A stretch of 64,000 bases of DNA, taken from positions 372,001 through 436,000 of the forward strand of contig NZ_JAINRD010000002.1 in the NCBI RefSeq assembly GCF_020400605.1. The letters run 5' to 3'. A program made the position numbers and the translations under genes. Below the pieces are notes generated by a model that was not told where the DNA came from, searched no databases, and saw only the letters and a program-made list of their open reading frames with translations. Source of the DNA: Streptomyces aculeolatus (GTDB lineage Bacteria > Actinomycetota > Actinomycetes > Streptomycetales > Streptomycetaceae). This document shows, one piece after another, positions 28,515 to 37,984 of the stretch. Each line of letters begins with the position of its first letter. Position 1 is the stretch's first letter.

Positions 28515-29876
28515 TCAGTCCCCGGCCGTACGCCCGCGCCGGCGCTGTACGTAGATGCGCCCGTCGCGGGGGCCGGTCCATTCGAGGCGTACGACGCCGG
28601 GGACGGCGGCGTCGGCGATGCGGGCGGGGTCGGCCCAGTACCCGAAGTTGGGGTTGCGGAAGAACGTCGCCCACAGCTGCCCGTCCGCGTCGGTGAAGAA
28701 GTTGTTGTGGCCGGCGCCGACGCCGGCGGTCCAGCGCTTGGAGTACGGGCCTTCGAAGCGGTCGGCGACGGCCACCACGGCGTCGTACTGGTATTGGACG
28801 CGGCCGGTGCCGCCCGGTTCGTAGGCGTGGCGGGTGCTGCCGTAGGCGTCGAGGGAGGCGCGGTTCCAGGCGGCGTGGAGGAGGAAGTACTTTCCGCGGT
28901 GCTTGAAGACGTAGGCGCCTTCGAGGTAGGGCTCGGGGGAGTAGCGCTGCTGCTCGAAGCGCGGGAGGTCCGTCGCGGGGACGATGTCCTCCATGTCGTC
29001 GCGGAACTTCGCGTACAGGTCGTTGTGCAGCACCAGCCAGGCGTCGCCGCCCTCGCCGTACAGACTGCCGTCGATGTGGTGGTAGGCGCCCGGCTCGATG
29101 AACGACGGACCGCCCTTGACCGGGTCGCCGAACGGCTTGCCGAGGTTCCCCTCGACCAGCCGGTACGGGCCCTCCACCCCGCCCTCGCTCACCAGCATGA
29201 ACGAGCCGACCAGGCGCGAGTGGTCGCCCATGCACGCCACGATGTACCAGCGCCCGCCGAAGTAGTGCACCTCCGGCGCCCAGGCGTTGGCGCGCTTGCC
29301 GAACATCTCGTCGTGCCAGTACTCCTGCCACGGCGCGACGACGGTACGCCCCGGGCGGTTCTCGCCGGCGAACTCCGGCGACCACACCTTGCCCTTCTCC
29401 GCGTCCGGCCGGATGCCGGTCGTGTCGGCGAGCCGCCAGGGGCCGCGCAGGGAGCGCGCCGTCCACACGAAGATCCCGTCGTTCCACGGGCTCGCCGTCT
29501 CCAGCCCGGGGACCCGGGTCGTCCCGGTGGTGACGTACAGCGGGCGGCCGTCGACCTCGAAGCAGTTGACGTAGGTGTCGCGCATCCACACCCGGCCCAG
29601 GTCCTCGTCGCGGGGGCGCAACTCCAGCGGCAGCACGAAGGAGTTGTCGTCGCGCGGCCACAGGTCGGCGCGGGTGTCGGCGAGCCCGTACGGCTCGGGG
29701 TCCGGCCAGTTCCCCGCGGCGTTGCCGCTGCCGCCCCCCGCCGGGGCCGCCGCCGCGCCGGGGGGAGTCGCCGCCGACGCCGGTACGGGCGCCAGCGCCG
29801 CCGCCGCTCCCACGGAGCCGGCGCCGGCCAGCAGGGACCGCCGGCCGATGGACGAACCGCTCGCTGAGTGGGTCAT
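28515..29876 (-). CDS. Secreted GH43-like beta-propeller glycosidase
   Basis: 453 residues from ATG 29876 behind GGAGGACGAAGGAAG. The N-terminus [20 protein letters not shown] is a Tat signal, then an Ala/Gly/Pro linker. The rest is a five-blade-propeller-type sequence with GH43-like strands: [40 protein letters not shown] and [20 protein letters not shown]. The WAPE and LEGA glutamate positions resemble GH43 modulator and acid residues; the nucleophile Asp near the N-terminus is less certain. It is divergent from the ROK operon and has one copy of the shared operator upstream, so it is probably part of the same regulon. Substrate inferred: arabinose- or xylose-type side chains. Confidence 0.8.
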   Translation of the reverse strand: MTHSASGSSIGRRSLLAGAGSVGAAAALAPVPASAATPPGAAAAPAGGGSGNAAGNWPDPEPYGLADTRADLWPRDDNSFVLPLELRPRDEDLGRVWMRDTYVNCFEVDGRPLYVTTGTTRVPGLETASPWNDGIFVWTARSLRGPWRLADTTGIRPDAEKGKVWSPEFAGENRPGRTVVAPWQEYWHDEMFGKRANAWAPEVHYFGGRWYIVACMGDHSRLVGSFMLVSEGGVEGPYRLVEGNLGKPFGDPVKGGPSFIEPGAYHHIDGSLYGEGGDAWLVLHNDLYAKFRDDMEDIVPATDLPRFEQQRYSPEPYLEGAYVFKHRGKYFLLHAAWNRASLDAYGSTRHAYEPGGTGRVQYQYDAVVAVADRFEGPYSKRWTAGVGAGHNNFFTDADGQLWATFFRNPNFGYWADPARIADAAVPGVVRLEWTGPRDGRIYVQRRRGRTAGD

Positions 29877-29946
29877 CTTCCTTCGTCCTCCCTCGTCATG
29901 CCGCTCGCGCCGGCGGCCTGGCGCACAGCATGCGAACGCCCCAAGA

Positions 29947-29969
29947 TTTTCGTCAACAGGTCGGAAAAA
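29947..29969. promoter_or_regulatory. ROK operator copy 1 (GH43 side)
   Basis: A 23-bp element with core GTCAACAGGTCGG flanked by T and A tracts. It is the exact reverse complement of 30097-30119 and lies about 70 bp upstream of the GH43-like start. Confidence 0.75.
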
Positions 29970-30028
29970 TAATCCGGTCGGGCCTCGCGCCCGGCCCGGT
30001 CCGCGCCCCGGGGCATCGCCGCAGGTCA

Positions 30029-30083
30029 CGCAAGATCCCATGGTGCGGCAGTCGCGGCGGAGTTTTGTGACGGGAGTCTTGCG
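30029..30083. promoter_or_regulatory. Inner imperfect dyad of the divergent promoter region
   Basis: CGCAAGATCCC (30029-30039) and GGGAGTCTTGCG (30072-30083) form an inverted repeat with one bulged base, nested between the two ROK operator copies. It could be a second regulator site or the remains of an inverted duplication of the promoter. Confidence 0.45.
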
Positions 30084-30096
30084 GCCGTGTGTTTCT

Positions 30097-30119
30097 TTTT
30101 TCCGACCTGTTGACGAAAA
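30097..30119. promoter_or_regulatory. ROK operator copy 2 (ROK operon side)
   Basis: Exact inverted copy of 29947-29969 (core CCGACCTGTTGAC in T/A tracts), ending 15 bp before the ROK start codon. Bound repressor here would block transcription of its own operon. Confidence 0.75.
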
Positions 30120-30134
30120 ACTCGGGGCGTCTCC

Positions 30135-31337
30135 ATGCTGTCGGCCATGCACCCCTCCGCCGGCCCCCTCTCCCGCCTCCGCCGCGAGCACGAAGAGCTC
30201 GTGCTCTCCCTGCTGCGCAAGCACGGCCCCCTCAGCCGCGGCGAACTCGGGACCCGCTGCGGGCTGTCCCGCACCACGCTCTACGACATCGTCGGCGACC
30301 TCATCGCCAACGGCGCCGTCGTCGCCACGGTGCCGCTGGCCGAGGAGCGGCGCCGCGGCCGGCCCGTGGAGAAGCTCTCCCTCAACCCCGACGCCGGACA
30401 GGCCCTCGGCATCGACTTCGCCCGCCGCGCCGTCCACGTCGCCGCCGTCAACGTCGCCCACGAGATCGTCGGTTCCGCCAGCGAGCAGCACGCCCCCGAC
30501 CTGTCCTGGGAGGAGCGCGTACGGCTCGCGGAACGGCTCGTCGGCACCCTCACCGGCGGCGTCCTGCGCCTCGGCGCGCTCGACGCCATCGGCGTCGGCG
30601 TCGTCGGCCCCATCGGCGCCCCCGGCGACCTCACCGCCGGCGGCCGGCGCCTCGACCTGCTGTCGGACCTGCTGCGCAAGAGCTTCGGCGTGCCCGTACT
30701 GCTGGACAACAACACCCGCCTCGCCGCCCTCGCCGAAGCCACCTGGGGCGCCGCCGCCGACGACGCCGACGTGCTCTACCTGCGCGTCTCCCACGGCGTC
30801 GGCGGCGGCCTCATCGTCGGCGGCTCCCTGCACCGCGGCGCCTTCGGGCTCTCCGGCGAACTCGGCCACGTCACCGCCGTACCGGCCGGCGCGCAATGCG
30901 AGTGCGGCGGCGCCGGCTGTCTGGAGACCGTGGCCTCCGTCGGCGCCGTGCTCGACGCCTACCGCGCCGCCGGCGGCCGCGCCGACGACCTCGCCGCCTT
31001 CACCGCCGCACTGTCCGCCGGCGACCCCGCGGCCCGCGCCGTCCTCGCCGTCGCCGGCGCCCACATCGGCACCGTGCTCGCCGCCGTCTGCAACGCGATC
31101 GGCCCCGGCGTCATCGTCATCGGCGGCGAACTCGCCCGCACCGGCGAGGCCCTCACCGGACCCATCGAGAAAGCCCTCGGCGCGCACATCATGCCCGCCT
31201 CCCGCGACCGCGTGGTGCTGCGCCCCGCGACCCTCGGCGCCACCGGCGGCGCGCTCGGCGCCATCGCGCTGGTGCTGCACGAATCGCCCCTGCTCTCCCA
31301 CTACCCCGCAGACGCCGGTCCCCAGGACGACGCGTGA
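30135..31337 (+). CDS. ROK-family transcriptional repressor
   Basis: 400 residues from ATG 30135 (ATG 30147 possible; no strong ribosome site). An N-terminal winged helix (about 15-75: [40 protein letters not shown]) precedes a sugar-kinase fold. [35 protein letters not shown] and the zinc motif [10 protein letters not shown] identify the ROK family. NagC/XylR-type repressors bind a sugar and release DNA. It is first in the operon with the ABC transporter (16 bp gap) and next to two copies of a candidate operator. Confidence 0.92.
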   Translation: MLSAMHPSAGPLSRLRREHEELVLSLLRKHGPLSRGELGTRCGLSRTTLYDIVGDLIANGAVVATVPLAEERRRGRPVEKLSLNPDAGQALGIDFARRAVHVAAVNVAHEIVGSASEQHAPDLSWEERVRLAERLVGTLTGGVLRLGALDAIGVGVVGPIGAPGDLTAGGRRLDLLSDLLRKSFGVPVLLDNNTRLAALAEATWGAAADDADVLYLRVSHGVGGGLIVGGSLHRGAFGLSGELGHVTAVPAGAQCECGGAGCLETVASVGAVLDAYRAAGGRADDLAAFTAALSAGDPAARAVLAVAGAHIGTVLAAVCNAIGPGVIVIGGELARTGEALTGPIEKALGAHIMPASRDRVVLRPATLGATGGALGAIALVLHESPLLSHYPADAGPQDDA

Positions 31338-31353
31338 GACGAACGAGGTACGT

Positions 31354-32166
31354 ATGGCCGTGATCACCACACCCCGCAAGCGGGCCACCCGGCCACGCAC
31401 GCGCCGCACCGAGCGGCGCGGCCAGGTCCGCTCCCTCGTACTGAACGTCATCGCCCTCGCCGTGGGCGTGGCCGTCTGGGCGGTGCTGGCCGCGCTCAAC
31501 GTCGAGAGCCTGCCCGGCCCGCTGGCCGTGGCCGAGAAGGCCGGCGACCTGATCGCCGACGGCACCCTCGCCGACGACCTGCTCGCCAGCCTGCGCCGCG
31601 TCTTCACCGGCTTCGCGCTCGGCACGGCGCTCGCGATCCCCGTCGGCTTCCTGATGGGCTGGTACCCCACGGCCCGCGGGCTGCTGGAGCCCTACGTCCA
31701 GTTCTTCCGCACCATCCCGCCGCTGGCGCTCATCCCGCTGGCGATCGTCCTCATGGGCATCGGCGAGACGCCGAAGGTCTTCGTCATCTTCCTGGCGGCG
31801 TTCCTGTCGTGCGTCGTCGCCGCCTTCCAGGGCGTGGTCGACGTCGACCGCACCCTCATCAACGCCGCCCGCGTCCTCGGCGCCTCCGACCGCGTCATCT
31901 TCCTGAAGGTCGTGATCCCGGCGTCGACCCCGTTCATCCTCGTCGGCATGCGCATCGGCCTCGGCGCCGCCTGGGCCACCGTGGTGGCCGCGGAGCTGAT
32001 CGCCGCCCAGGAGGGCCTGGGCTTCCGCATGCAGCACGCCCAGACCTACTACGACCTCGACACCATCTTCGTGGGACTCATCACCATCGGCGTGCTCGGC
32101 CTGGTCATGGACCGGCTGCTGCTACTCGCCGAACGGCGTCTCACCGGCTGGCAGGAGCGCCGATGA
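31354..32166 (+). CDS. ABC transporter permease, SsuC/TauC type
   Basis: 270 residues, six predicted membrane segments. After a basic cytoplasmic tail (about 1-25) it reads [20 protein letters not shown]. The EAA loop region is [20 protein letters not shown] and [20 protein letters not shown], the BPD_transp_1 signature typical of sulfonate, taurine, nitrate and thiamine-precursor permeases. It follows the ROK gene by 16 bp and overlaps the ATPase gene by four bases. Sugar importers normally have two MalF/MalG-type permeases; a single SsuC-type permease is unusual beside a ROK repressor and GH43 enzymes. Confidence 0.9.
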   Translation: MAVITTPRKRATRPRTRRTERRGQVRSLVLNVIALAVGVAVWAVLAALNVESLPGPLAVAEKAGDLIADGTLADDLLASLRRVFTGFALGTALAIPVGFLMGWYPTARGLLEPYVQFFRTIPPLALIPLAIVLMGIGETPKVFVIFLAAFLSCVVAAFQGVVDVDRTLINAARVLGASDRVIFLKVVIPASTPFILVGMRIGLGAAWATVVAAELIAAQEGLGFRMQHAQTYYDLDTIFVGLITIGVLGLVMDRLLLLAERRLTGWQERR

Positions 32167-32942
32167 CCGAGAAAATCTCCTTCCGGGACGTCGTGAAGAC
32201 CTTCCCGATGAAGGGCACCGACTTCACCGCCCTGAACGGGGTGTCCCTAGACATCTCCGACCGCGAGTTCGTCACCGTCGTCGGCCCGTCCGGCTGCGGC
32301 AAGAGCACCCTGCTCAACATGGCCGCGGGGCTCGCGGAACCCACCTCGGGCGACGTCCTGGTCGACGGCAGCCCTGTCACGGGGCCCGGCCCCGAGCGCG
32401 GCGTGATCTTCCAGCAGTACGCCCTCTTCCCCTGGCTGACGGTGCGGCAGAACGTCGAGTTCGGACTGAAGCTCGCCGGCCTGGCCGCCGACGAGCGCCG
32501 GAAGCGGGCGGACCACGCCATCGAACTCGTCGACCTCACCGACTTCGCCGACGCGCTGCCCAAGACGCTCTCCGGCGGCATGAAGCAGCGCTGCGCCATC
32601 GCCCGCGCCTACGCGGTCAACCCGCAGGTGCTGCTGATGGACGAGCCGTTCGGGGCGCTGGACGCGCTGACCCGGGTGCAGTTGCAGGACCAGCTCCTGG
32701 ACACCTGGAGCCAGGACAAGCGCACCGTCATGTTCATCACGCACGACGTCGACGAGGCGGTCTACCTGGCCAGCCGGGTGGTGGTGATGGCCGCCCGCCC
32801 CGGGCGCATCCACCGGATCGTCGACGTCGGCCTGCCCTATCCGCGTACCGAGGAGATCCGGCTGTCGCCCGAGTTCGGCCGGATACGCAACGAGGTCTGG
32901 CACTCCGTCTACCACCAGGGCACCGCCCCGGCCGCCGCCTGA
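32163..32942 (+). CDS. ABC transporter ATP-binding protein, SsuB/TauB type
   Basis: 259 residues, ATG overlapping the permease stop. Walker [10 protein letters not shown] (about 39-47), Q-loop [12 protein letters not shown], signature LSGGMKQR, Walker [13 protein letters not shown] and switch His in [12 protein letters not shown] are all intact. The region after the switch ([20 protein letters not shown]) is typical of the nitrate/sulfonate/taurine subfamily. It powers the neighbouring permease. A 62-bp gap separates it from the substrate-binding lipoprotein. Confidence 0.93.
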   Translation: MTEKISFRDVVKTFPMKGTDFTALNGVSLDISDREFVTVVGPSGCGKSTLLNMAAGLAEPTSGDVLVDGSPVTGPGPERGVIFQQYALFPWLTVRQNVEFGLKLAGLAADERRKRADHAIELVDLTDFADALPKTLSGGMKQRCAIARAYAVNPQVLLMDEPFGALDALTRVQLQDQLLDTWSQDKRTVMFITHDVDEAVYLASRVVVMAARPGRIHRIVDVGLPYPRTEEIRLSPEFGRIRNEVWHSVYHQGTAPAAA

Positions 32943-33004
32943 CCCGCACCCGACGCCCGTACACCGCACAGGACTTCAGCACACCCCGAAAGGACCACTC
33001 CGCC

Positions 33005-33991
33005 ATGCGCGCGACCCGCCGTACCCTCGCACTCTCACTCACCGTGGCGCTCATATCACTCCCGGTCGCCGCCTGCTCCGACGACAGCGGCGGCGGCGGT
33101 GACGGCTCCACCGTCCGCTTCGGCTACATCAACGACTACAACGGCGCCAGCCTCCTGGCGATCGCCGAGAAGCAGGGCCTGTGGAAGGAGGCCGGCCTCG
33201 ACGCCGAGGTCTCCGTCTTCAACAACGGCCCCATCCAGATCCAGGCGCTGGGCGCCGGCGACCTCGACTTCGGCTACATCGGCCCCGGCGCCATGTGGCT
33301 GCCCGCCTCCGGCAAGGCCGACGTCGTCGCCGTCAACACCCTCGGCTACGCGGACCGCGTCATCGCCCAGCCCGGCATCACCTCCCTCGCCGACCTCAAG
33401 GGCAAGAAGGTCGGCGTCCCCGAGGGCACCTCCGGCGACATGGCGCTCAACCTCGCCCTCCAGGAGGAGGGCATGTCCATCGACGACGTCGAGAAGGTCC
33501 CGATGGACCCGGCGACGATCGTCTCCGCGTTCTCCTCCGGCCAGATCGACGGCGCCGGCCTGTGGTACCCGATGATCGACGAGATCAAGGCCAAGGTCCC
33601 CGACCTCGAAGAGGTCGCCAGCACCCGCGACTTCGAGGACGGCTACTTCCCCAACGCCTTCGTCGCCGGCACCGGCGTCGACCCCGAGCTGACCACCAAG
33701 GTCGTCGGGGTGCTCCAGAAGGCCAACGACTGGCGCTACGAGAACCCCGAGGAGTCCGTCACCGACACCGCCGCGATGCTCAAGCTCGACGAGGAGAAGG
33801 TCAAGGCCGACGCCGCCAACCAGGAGCTGCTGACCACCGAGGACCTCGTCGCCAAGACGGAGGACGGCACCGTCGCAGGCTGGCTGGGCGACCTCGCCGA
33901 GTTCTTCGTCGGCACCGGCCAGCTCGACGAGGCCCCCGACCCGGCGGAGTACTACCGCGGCGACCTCTACACGAAGGCGTCCGCCAAGTGA
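33005..33991 (+). CDS. ABC substrate-binding lipoprotein, SsuA/NMT1 type
   Basis: 328 residues, ATG behind GAAAGGACCACTCCGCC. The signal ends in the lipobox LPVAAC (Cys24). The mature part is a type-2 periplasmic-binding fold: FGYINDYNGASLLAIAEKQG, FGYIGPGAMWLPASG, LKGKKVGVPEGTSGDMALNL, FSSGQIDGAGLWYP. This is the SsuA/TauA/NMT1 family for small anionic or aromatic ligands. The family usually binds sulfonates, taurine or thiamine precursors, not oligosaccharides. The sulfatase gene overlaps its stop codon by four bases, suggesting that the ligand is a sulfated compound. Confidence 0.9.
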   Translation: MRATRRTLALSLTVALISLPVAACSDDSGGGGDGSTVRFGYINDYNGASLLAIAEKQGLWKEAGLDAEVSVFNNGPIQIQALGAGDLDFGYIGPGAMWLPASGKADVVAVNTLGYADRVIAQPGITSLADLKGKKVGVPEGTSGDMALNLALQEEGMSIDDVEKVPMDPATIVSAFSSGQIDGAGLWYPMIDEIKAKVPDLEEVASTRDFEDGYFPNAFVAGTGVDPELTTKVVGVLQKANDWRYENPEESVTDTAAMLKLDEEKVKADAANQELLTTEDLVAKTEDGTVAGWLGDLAEFFVGTGQLDEAPDPAEYYRGDLYTKASAK

Positions 33992-35457
33992 ACCTGCTCT
34001 TCCTGATGACCGACCAGCACCGGGTCGACACCCTGGGCTGTTACGGCAACCCGCACGTCGCCACCCCTCACCTCGACCGGCTGGCCGCCTCCGGCACCCG
34101 CTTCGAGCGGTGCTACACCCCCACCGCCATCTGCACCCCCGCCCGCGCCAGCCTGCTCACCGGCCAGGCGCCGTTCCGGCACCGGCTGCTCGCCAACTAC
34201 GAGCGCAACGTCGGCTATCTGGAAGACCTCCGCAGCGACGCGTTCACCTTCCCCGGTGCGCTCGCCGAACGCGACTACCAGCTCGGGCTCGTCGGCAAGT
34301 GGCACGGCGGCACCCACCGCAACGCCGCCTCCTACGGCTTCGACGGCCCCGACCTGCCCGGCTGGCACAACCCCGTCGACCACCCCGACTACCTCGCCTA
34401 CCTCGACGAACGGGGGCTGCCGCCGTACCGGATCTCCGATCCGGTGCGCGGCACCACCCCCAACGGCAACCCCGGCAACCTGCTCGCGGCCCGCCTCCAC
34501 CAGCCCGCCGAGGCCACCTTCGAGCACTACCTCGCCACCCGCGCCATCGAGCACCTCGACGCCTACGCAGCCACCGGCCGCCCCTTCTTCCTCGCCACCC
34601 ACTTCTTCGGCCCGCACCTGCCCTACCTGCTGCCCGACGAGTACTACGACATGTACGACCCGGACCTGGTCGAGCTGCCGCCGTCCATCGCCGAGACCTT
34701 CGAGGGCAAACCGGCCGTCCAGCGCAACTACAGCGCGCACTGGACCTTCGACACCATCCCCATCGAGGTCACCCGCAAGCTCATCGCCGTCTACTGGGGC
34801 TACGTCACCCTCATCGACGAACAGATCGGCCGCATCCTCACCCGCCTCGACGAACTCGGCCTCACCGACGAGACCTCCGTGTTCTTCACCGCCGACCACG
34901 GCGAGTTCACCGGAGCCCACCGCCTCCACGACAAGGGCCCGGCGATGTACGAGGACATCTACCGCATCCCCGGCATCGTCCGCGTCCCCGGCGCCCCGCC
35001 GCAGGTCAGGGACGAGTTCGTGACGCTGACCGACTGCACCGCCACCATCCTCGACCTCGCCGGCTGCGCCACCGCGCCCGCCGTCGACAGCCGCAGCCTG
35101 CTGCCGCTGGTACGCGGCGAGCACCCCGAGTGGCCCGCGGAGCTGCTCGCCGAGTTCCACGGCCACCACTTCCCGTACCCGCAGCGCATGATCCGCGACG
35201 AGCGCTACAAGCTCGTCGTCAACCCCGAGTCCGTCAACGAGCTGTACGACCTGCAAGCCGACCCGCACGAGCTGACCAACCGCTACGCGCACCCCGAGAT
35301 GCTGCCCGTACGCCGCCGGATGCTGCGCCGGCTGTACGACCTGCTGCGCGAGCGCGGCGACAACTTCTACCACTGGATGACGCCGATGTACGACGTCGGC
35401 GCCCTCGACTACGACCCGACCCTCAGCGCATTCGAACCGGAAGGAACCACCGCATGA
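33988..35457 (+). CDS. Cytoplasmic type I sulfatase
   Basis: 489 residues, GTG start overlapping the binding-protein stop. The formylglycine motif is C49-T-P-A-R53 in TAICTPARASLLTG, so the enzyme needs conversion of Cys49 by a formylglycine-generating enzyme, which is not in this window. Metal and catalytic segments include NLLFLMTDQHR, VGKWHGG, FFGPHLPY and FFTADHGEFTGAH. The protein starts directly with the first core strand and has no signal peptide or lipobox, so it should act in the cytoplasm on an imported sulfate ester. Family S1; substrate subfamily unknown. Confidence 0.9.
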   Translation: MNLLFLMTDQHRVDTLGCYGNPHVATPHLDRLAASGTRFERCYTPTAICTPARASLLTGQAPFRHRLLANYERNVGYLEDLRSDAFTFPGALAERDYQLGLVGKWHGGTHRNAASYGFDGPDLPGWHNPVDHPDYLAYLDERGLPPYRISDPVRGTTPNGNPGNLLAARLHQPAEATFEHYLATRAIEHLDAYAATGRPFFLATHFFGPHLPYLLPDEYYDMYDPDLVELPPSIAETFEGKPAVQRNYSAHWTFDTIPIEVTRKLIAVYWGYVTLIDEQIGRILTRLDELGLTDETSVFFTADHGEFTGAHRLHDKGPAMYEDIYRIPGIVRVPGAPPQVRDEFVTLTDCTATILDLAGCATAPAVDSRSLLPLVRGEHPEWPAELLAEFHGHHFPYPQRMIRDERYKLVVNPESVNELYDLQADPHELTNRYAHPEMLPVRRRMLRRLYDLLRERGDNFYHWMTPMYDVGALDYDPTLSAFEPEGTTA

Positions 35458-37838
35458 GACGGACGTGGACACGGACCGCGCTGCTGCTGTGCGCGCTCCT
35501 GGCGGGGCTGCTGCCGCTGTCGTCGGCGACGGCCGCGGCCCCGGCCCCGGCCCCGGCACCGGCAACAAAACCGGCGGCGGCAGCCGCCGTGGAGAAGAGC
35601 GCCCCCGGGACGTACGCCAACCCGGTCACCGACGGCGTCGTCGACACCTTCCCCGACCCCGTGACGATCCGCGGCAAGGACGGCTACTGGTACGCCTACG
35701 GCACCCAGAACCCCGTGTTCCAGACCGGCGGCGAGCAGGGCGAGCGGATGCTGCCGATCCTGCGCTCCGAGGACCTGGCCACCTGGGAGTACGCCGGCGA
35801 GGTCTTCACCCCCGCCACCCAGCCCGAGTGGCACCGGGGCTCGCGCCTGTGGGCCCCCGACATCCGCTACAACGACGGCCGCTACATCCTCTACTACTCC
35901 GTCCCCGGCCGCGACACCGTCGGCGCCGCCACCGCGCCCACCCCGACCGGCCCGTGGACGGACACCGGGCCCGTGCTGCCCGCGCCCAGCGGCTGCCCCA
36001 CCGGCGGCATCGACCAGGCGCAGTTCACCGACCGCGACGGCAAGACGTATTTCTACTGGGGCAGTTACGACATCCTCTGCGTCGCCGAGATGAACGCCGA
36101 GCGCACCCGCATCACCGGCGAGGTCACGCAGATCGCCCAGGGCCGCCGCATGGAAGGCGCGTTCGTCGTCCGCCGCGACGACCACTACTACCTCTTCTAC
36201 TCCGACGCCGGCTGCTGCGACGGCGCGTACAGCGGCTACCAGGTCAAGGCCGGCCGCTCCACCAGCCCCACCGGCCCCTTCCGCGACGACGAGGGCGTCG
36301 ACCTGATGGCCCCGACCAGCAAGGGCGCCATCGTCCTCGGCGCCAACGGCAACCGCTGGATCGGCCCGGGACACAACGGGCTGACCACCGACCTCGCCGG
36401 CCAGGACTGGCTGGTCTACCACGGCATCCCCGCCGACAACCCCGACCTCGACCGCTTCCCCGACCTGCCCGACCGCCAGCTCACCCGCCGCCCCATGCTG
36501 ATGGACCGGCTCGACTGGATCGACGGCTGGCCCGTCGTCCGCGCCGGCGCCGGACCCTCCGAGGGCCCGCAGCGCGCCCCCGTCACCGACTGGGACGCCG
36601 GCGGCACCTTTGCCGGCGGCTCCCTCGACGGCTGGCGCGCCGAGGGCGCCGGCACCGGCGGCTGGTCCGTGGCGGACGACGCGGACTCCGGCCCGTACGC
36701 GACCCACGGCGGCGGCGCCGACGCCGCGTTCCTCGTCACCGACGAGGCCGCGCCGCGCGACCTGCGCGCCGAGGCCGACCTGCGGGTGCCCGCCGCGGAC
36801 GGCGCCGCGGGCCTGACCGTCGCCTACCGCGACCCGCGCAACCACACCACCGCCTGGCTCGACCGCGCACGCGGCGCGCTGGTCACCGACGTCGTCGTGA
36901 ACGGCCGCAGCCGCGGCGAGCAGGCGACGCCGCTGCCCGCCTCGTACGACTGGGGCTCCTGGCACAACGTCACCGCCGAGATCCGCGACGGCCGCATGAG
37001 CGTCGAGGTCAGCGGCGACCGGCTGCGCGACGCCGTCGCCGCCCAGGAGCGGAAGCTGCCCGGTGCGGCCACCCGGCCCGGCGCGGTGGGCACCGCGGCG
37101 CGCGGCGGCGGCGCGGCGGCCGACAACGTCGGCGCGGCACGCCTCTACGAGCCGGTCACCAAGCGCGTACCCGAGCCCGCCACCGGCCGGCTGCTGCCCG
37201 GCCACAGCGACGAGTTCGACTCCGCCGCCGTGCCCGGCACCGAGCCCGGCTCCCCGTGGCGCTGGCTGCGCGGTCCCGCGCCCGGCGTGGCCGCGGACGG
37301 CGGCGACCTGGTGTGGCCCACGCAGAACGGCGAGCTGCACCTCAACAGCAACAGCGCCTCCGTACTGCTGCGCGATGCCCCCGAGGGCGACTACACCGTC
37401 ACGACGAAGCTCGACTTCGACCCCGCGCAGCCCAACCAGCAGGCCGGGCTGCTCCTCTACGCCAACGACGACAAGTACTTCAAGATGACCCACTCCGTGC
37501 TCCCGCTGAACCGCGGCGGCGGCACCGTCCTCGACGTCAGCGAGTTCGGGAAGGAAGGCGAACGCCCCACCACCTCCCCGCCCACGCCCGTCGCGAGCGC
37601 GCCCATGTTCGGCGGCCCCACCGCCGACACCATGTGGCTGCGGCTGTCGTACCGCCACGACGGCGCGAACGGCGAGCACGAGGTGCGCGCGGCCACCAGC
37701 CGCGACGGCCGCACCTGGGTCCACAACGGCGTGTGGACGCTGCCCGGCGACGAGCGGCTGCAGATCGGGCTGGTGTCGATGAACAAGGAAGGAGCGGTCG
37801 CGAAGTTCGACTACGTACGCACCCACAGGAGCCGCTGA
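35454..37838 (+). CDS. Secreted two-domain GH43 arabinosidase/xylosidase-like protein
   Basis: 794 residues, ATG overlapping the sulfatase stop. The signal peptide (about 1-27) is followed by an Ala/Pro linker. Residues about 50-360 are a GH43 propeller: NPVTDGVVDTFPDPVTIRGK carries the base Asp, RLWAPDIRYNDGRYILYYS the pKa-modulating Asp and RRMEGAFVVRRDDHYYLFYS the acid Glu. Residues about 385-580 are a beta-sandwich (3-keto-disaccharide hydrolase/LamG-like), and about 585-794 a beta-xylosidase C2-like concanavalin domain (FDPAQPNQQAGLLLYANDDK). It acts outside the cell. Last gene of the coupled operon; a terminator follows. Confidence 0.9.
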   Translation: MRRTWTRTALLLCALLAGLLPLSSATAAAPAPAPAPATKPAAAAAVEKSAPGTYANPVTDGVVDTFPDPVTIRGKDGYWYAYGTQNPVFQTGGEQGERMLPILRSEDLATWEYAGEVFTPATQPEWHRGSRLWAPDIRYNDGRYILYYSVPGRDTVGAATAPTPTGPWTDTGPVLPAPSGCPTGGIDQAQFTDRDGKTYFYWGSYDILCVAEMNAERTRITGEVTQIAQGRRMEGAFVVRRDDHYYLFYSDAGCCDGAYSGYQVKAGRSTSPTGPFRDDEGVDLMAPTSKGAIVLGANGNRWIGPGHNGLTTDLAGQDWLVYHGIPADNPDLDRFPDLPDRQLTRRPMLMDRLDWIDGWPVVRAGAGPSEGPQRAPVTDWDAGGTFAGGSLDGWRAEGAGTGGWSVADDADSGPYATHGGGADAAFLVTDEAAPRDLRAEADLRVPAADGAAGLTVAYRDPRNHTTAWLDRARGALVTDVVVNGRSRGEQATPLPASYDWGSWHNVTAEIRDGRMSVEVSGDRLRDAVAAQERKLPGAATRPGAVGTAARGGGAAADNVGAARLYEPVTKRVPEPATGRLLPGHSDEFDSAAVPGTEPGSPWRWLRGPAPGVAADGGDLVWPTQNGELHLNSNSASVLLRDAPEGDYTVTTKLDFDPAQPNQQAGLLLYANDDKYFKMTHSVLPLNRGGGTVLDVSEFGKEGERPTTSPPTPVASAPMFGGPTADTMWLRLSYRHDGANGEHEVRAATSRDGRTWVHNGVWTLPGDERLQIGLVSMNKEGAVAKFDYVRTHRSR

Positions 37839-37910
37839 CCGCGGAGTACTTGCCTCCGAAGTCTTGACGGCGGTCTCGATCACGCTCACCGTTGCTGAGG
37901 CTGGTCCACC

Positions 37911-37946
37911 GGCCCCGCCGGCACCCCACCCGGTGCCGGCGGGGCC
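37911..37946 (+). terminator. Operon terminator after the large GH43 gene
   Basis: Perfect 15-bp stem GGCCCCGCCGGCACC/GGTGCCGGCGGGGCC with loop CCACCC, 73 bp after the stop codon. It separates the transporter/sulfatase operon from the phosphodiester glycosidase gene. Confidence 0.85.
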
Positions 37947-37984
37947 GCCTCGTGCGTCCCGTACGTCACCTCGGAGAGGTCCCT

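Noticed and set aside
28515..31670. Very long minus-strand open frame running from the GH43-like gene through the ROK gene
   Set aside because: High GC content leaves antisense frames open. The part opposite the ROK gene has no family pattern, while the ROK protein on the plus strand is unmistakable.
33988..35457. Choline sulfatase (betC)
   Set aside because: No choline dehydrogenase or betaine genes are nearby, and GH43/ROK neighbours favour a carbohydrate-linked substrate. Not excluded without a phylogeny.
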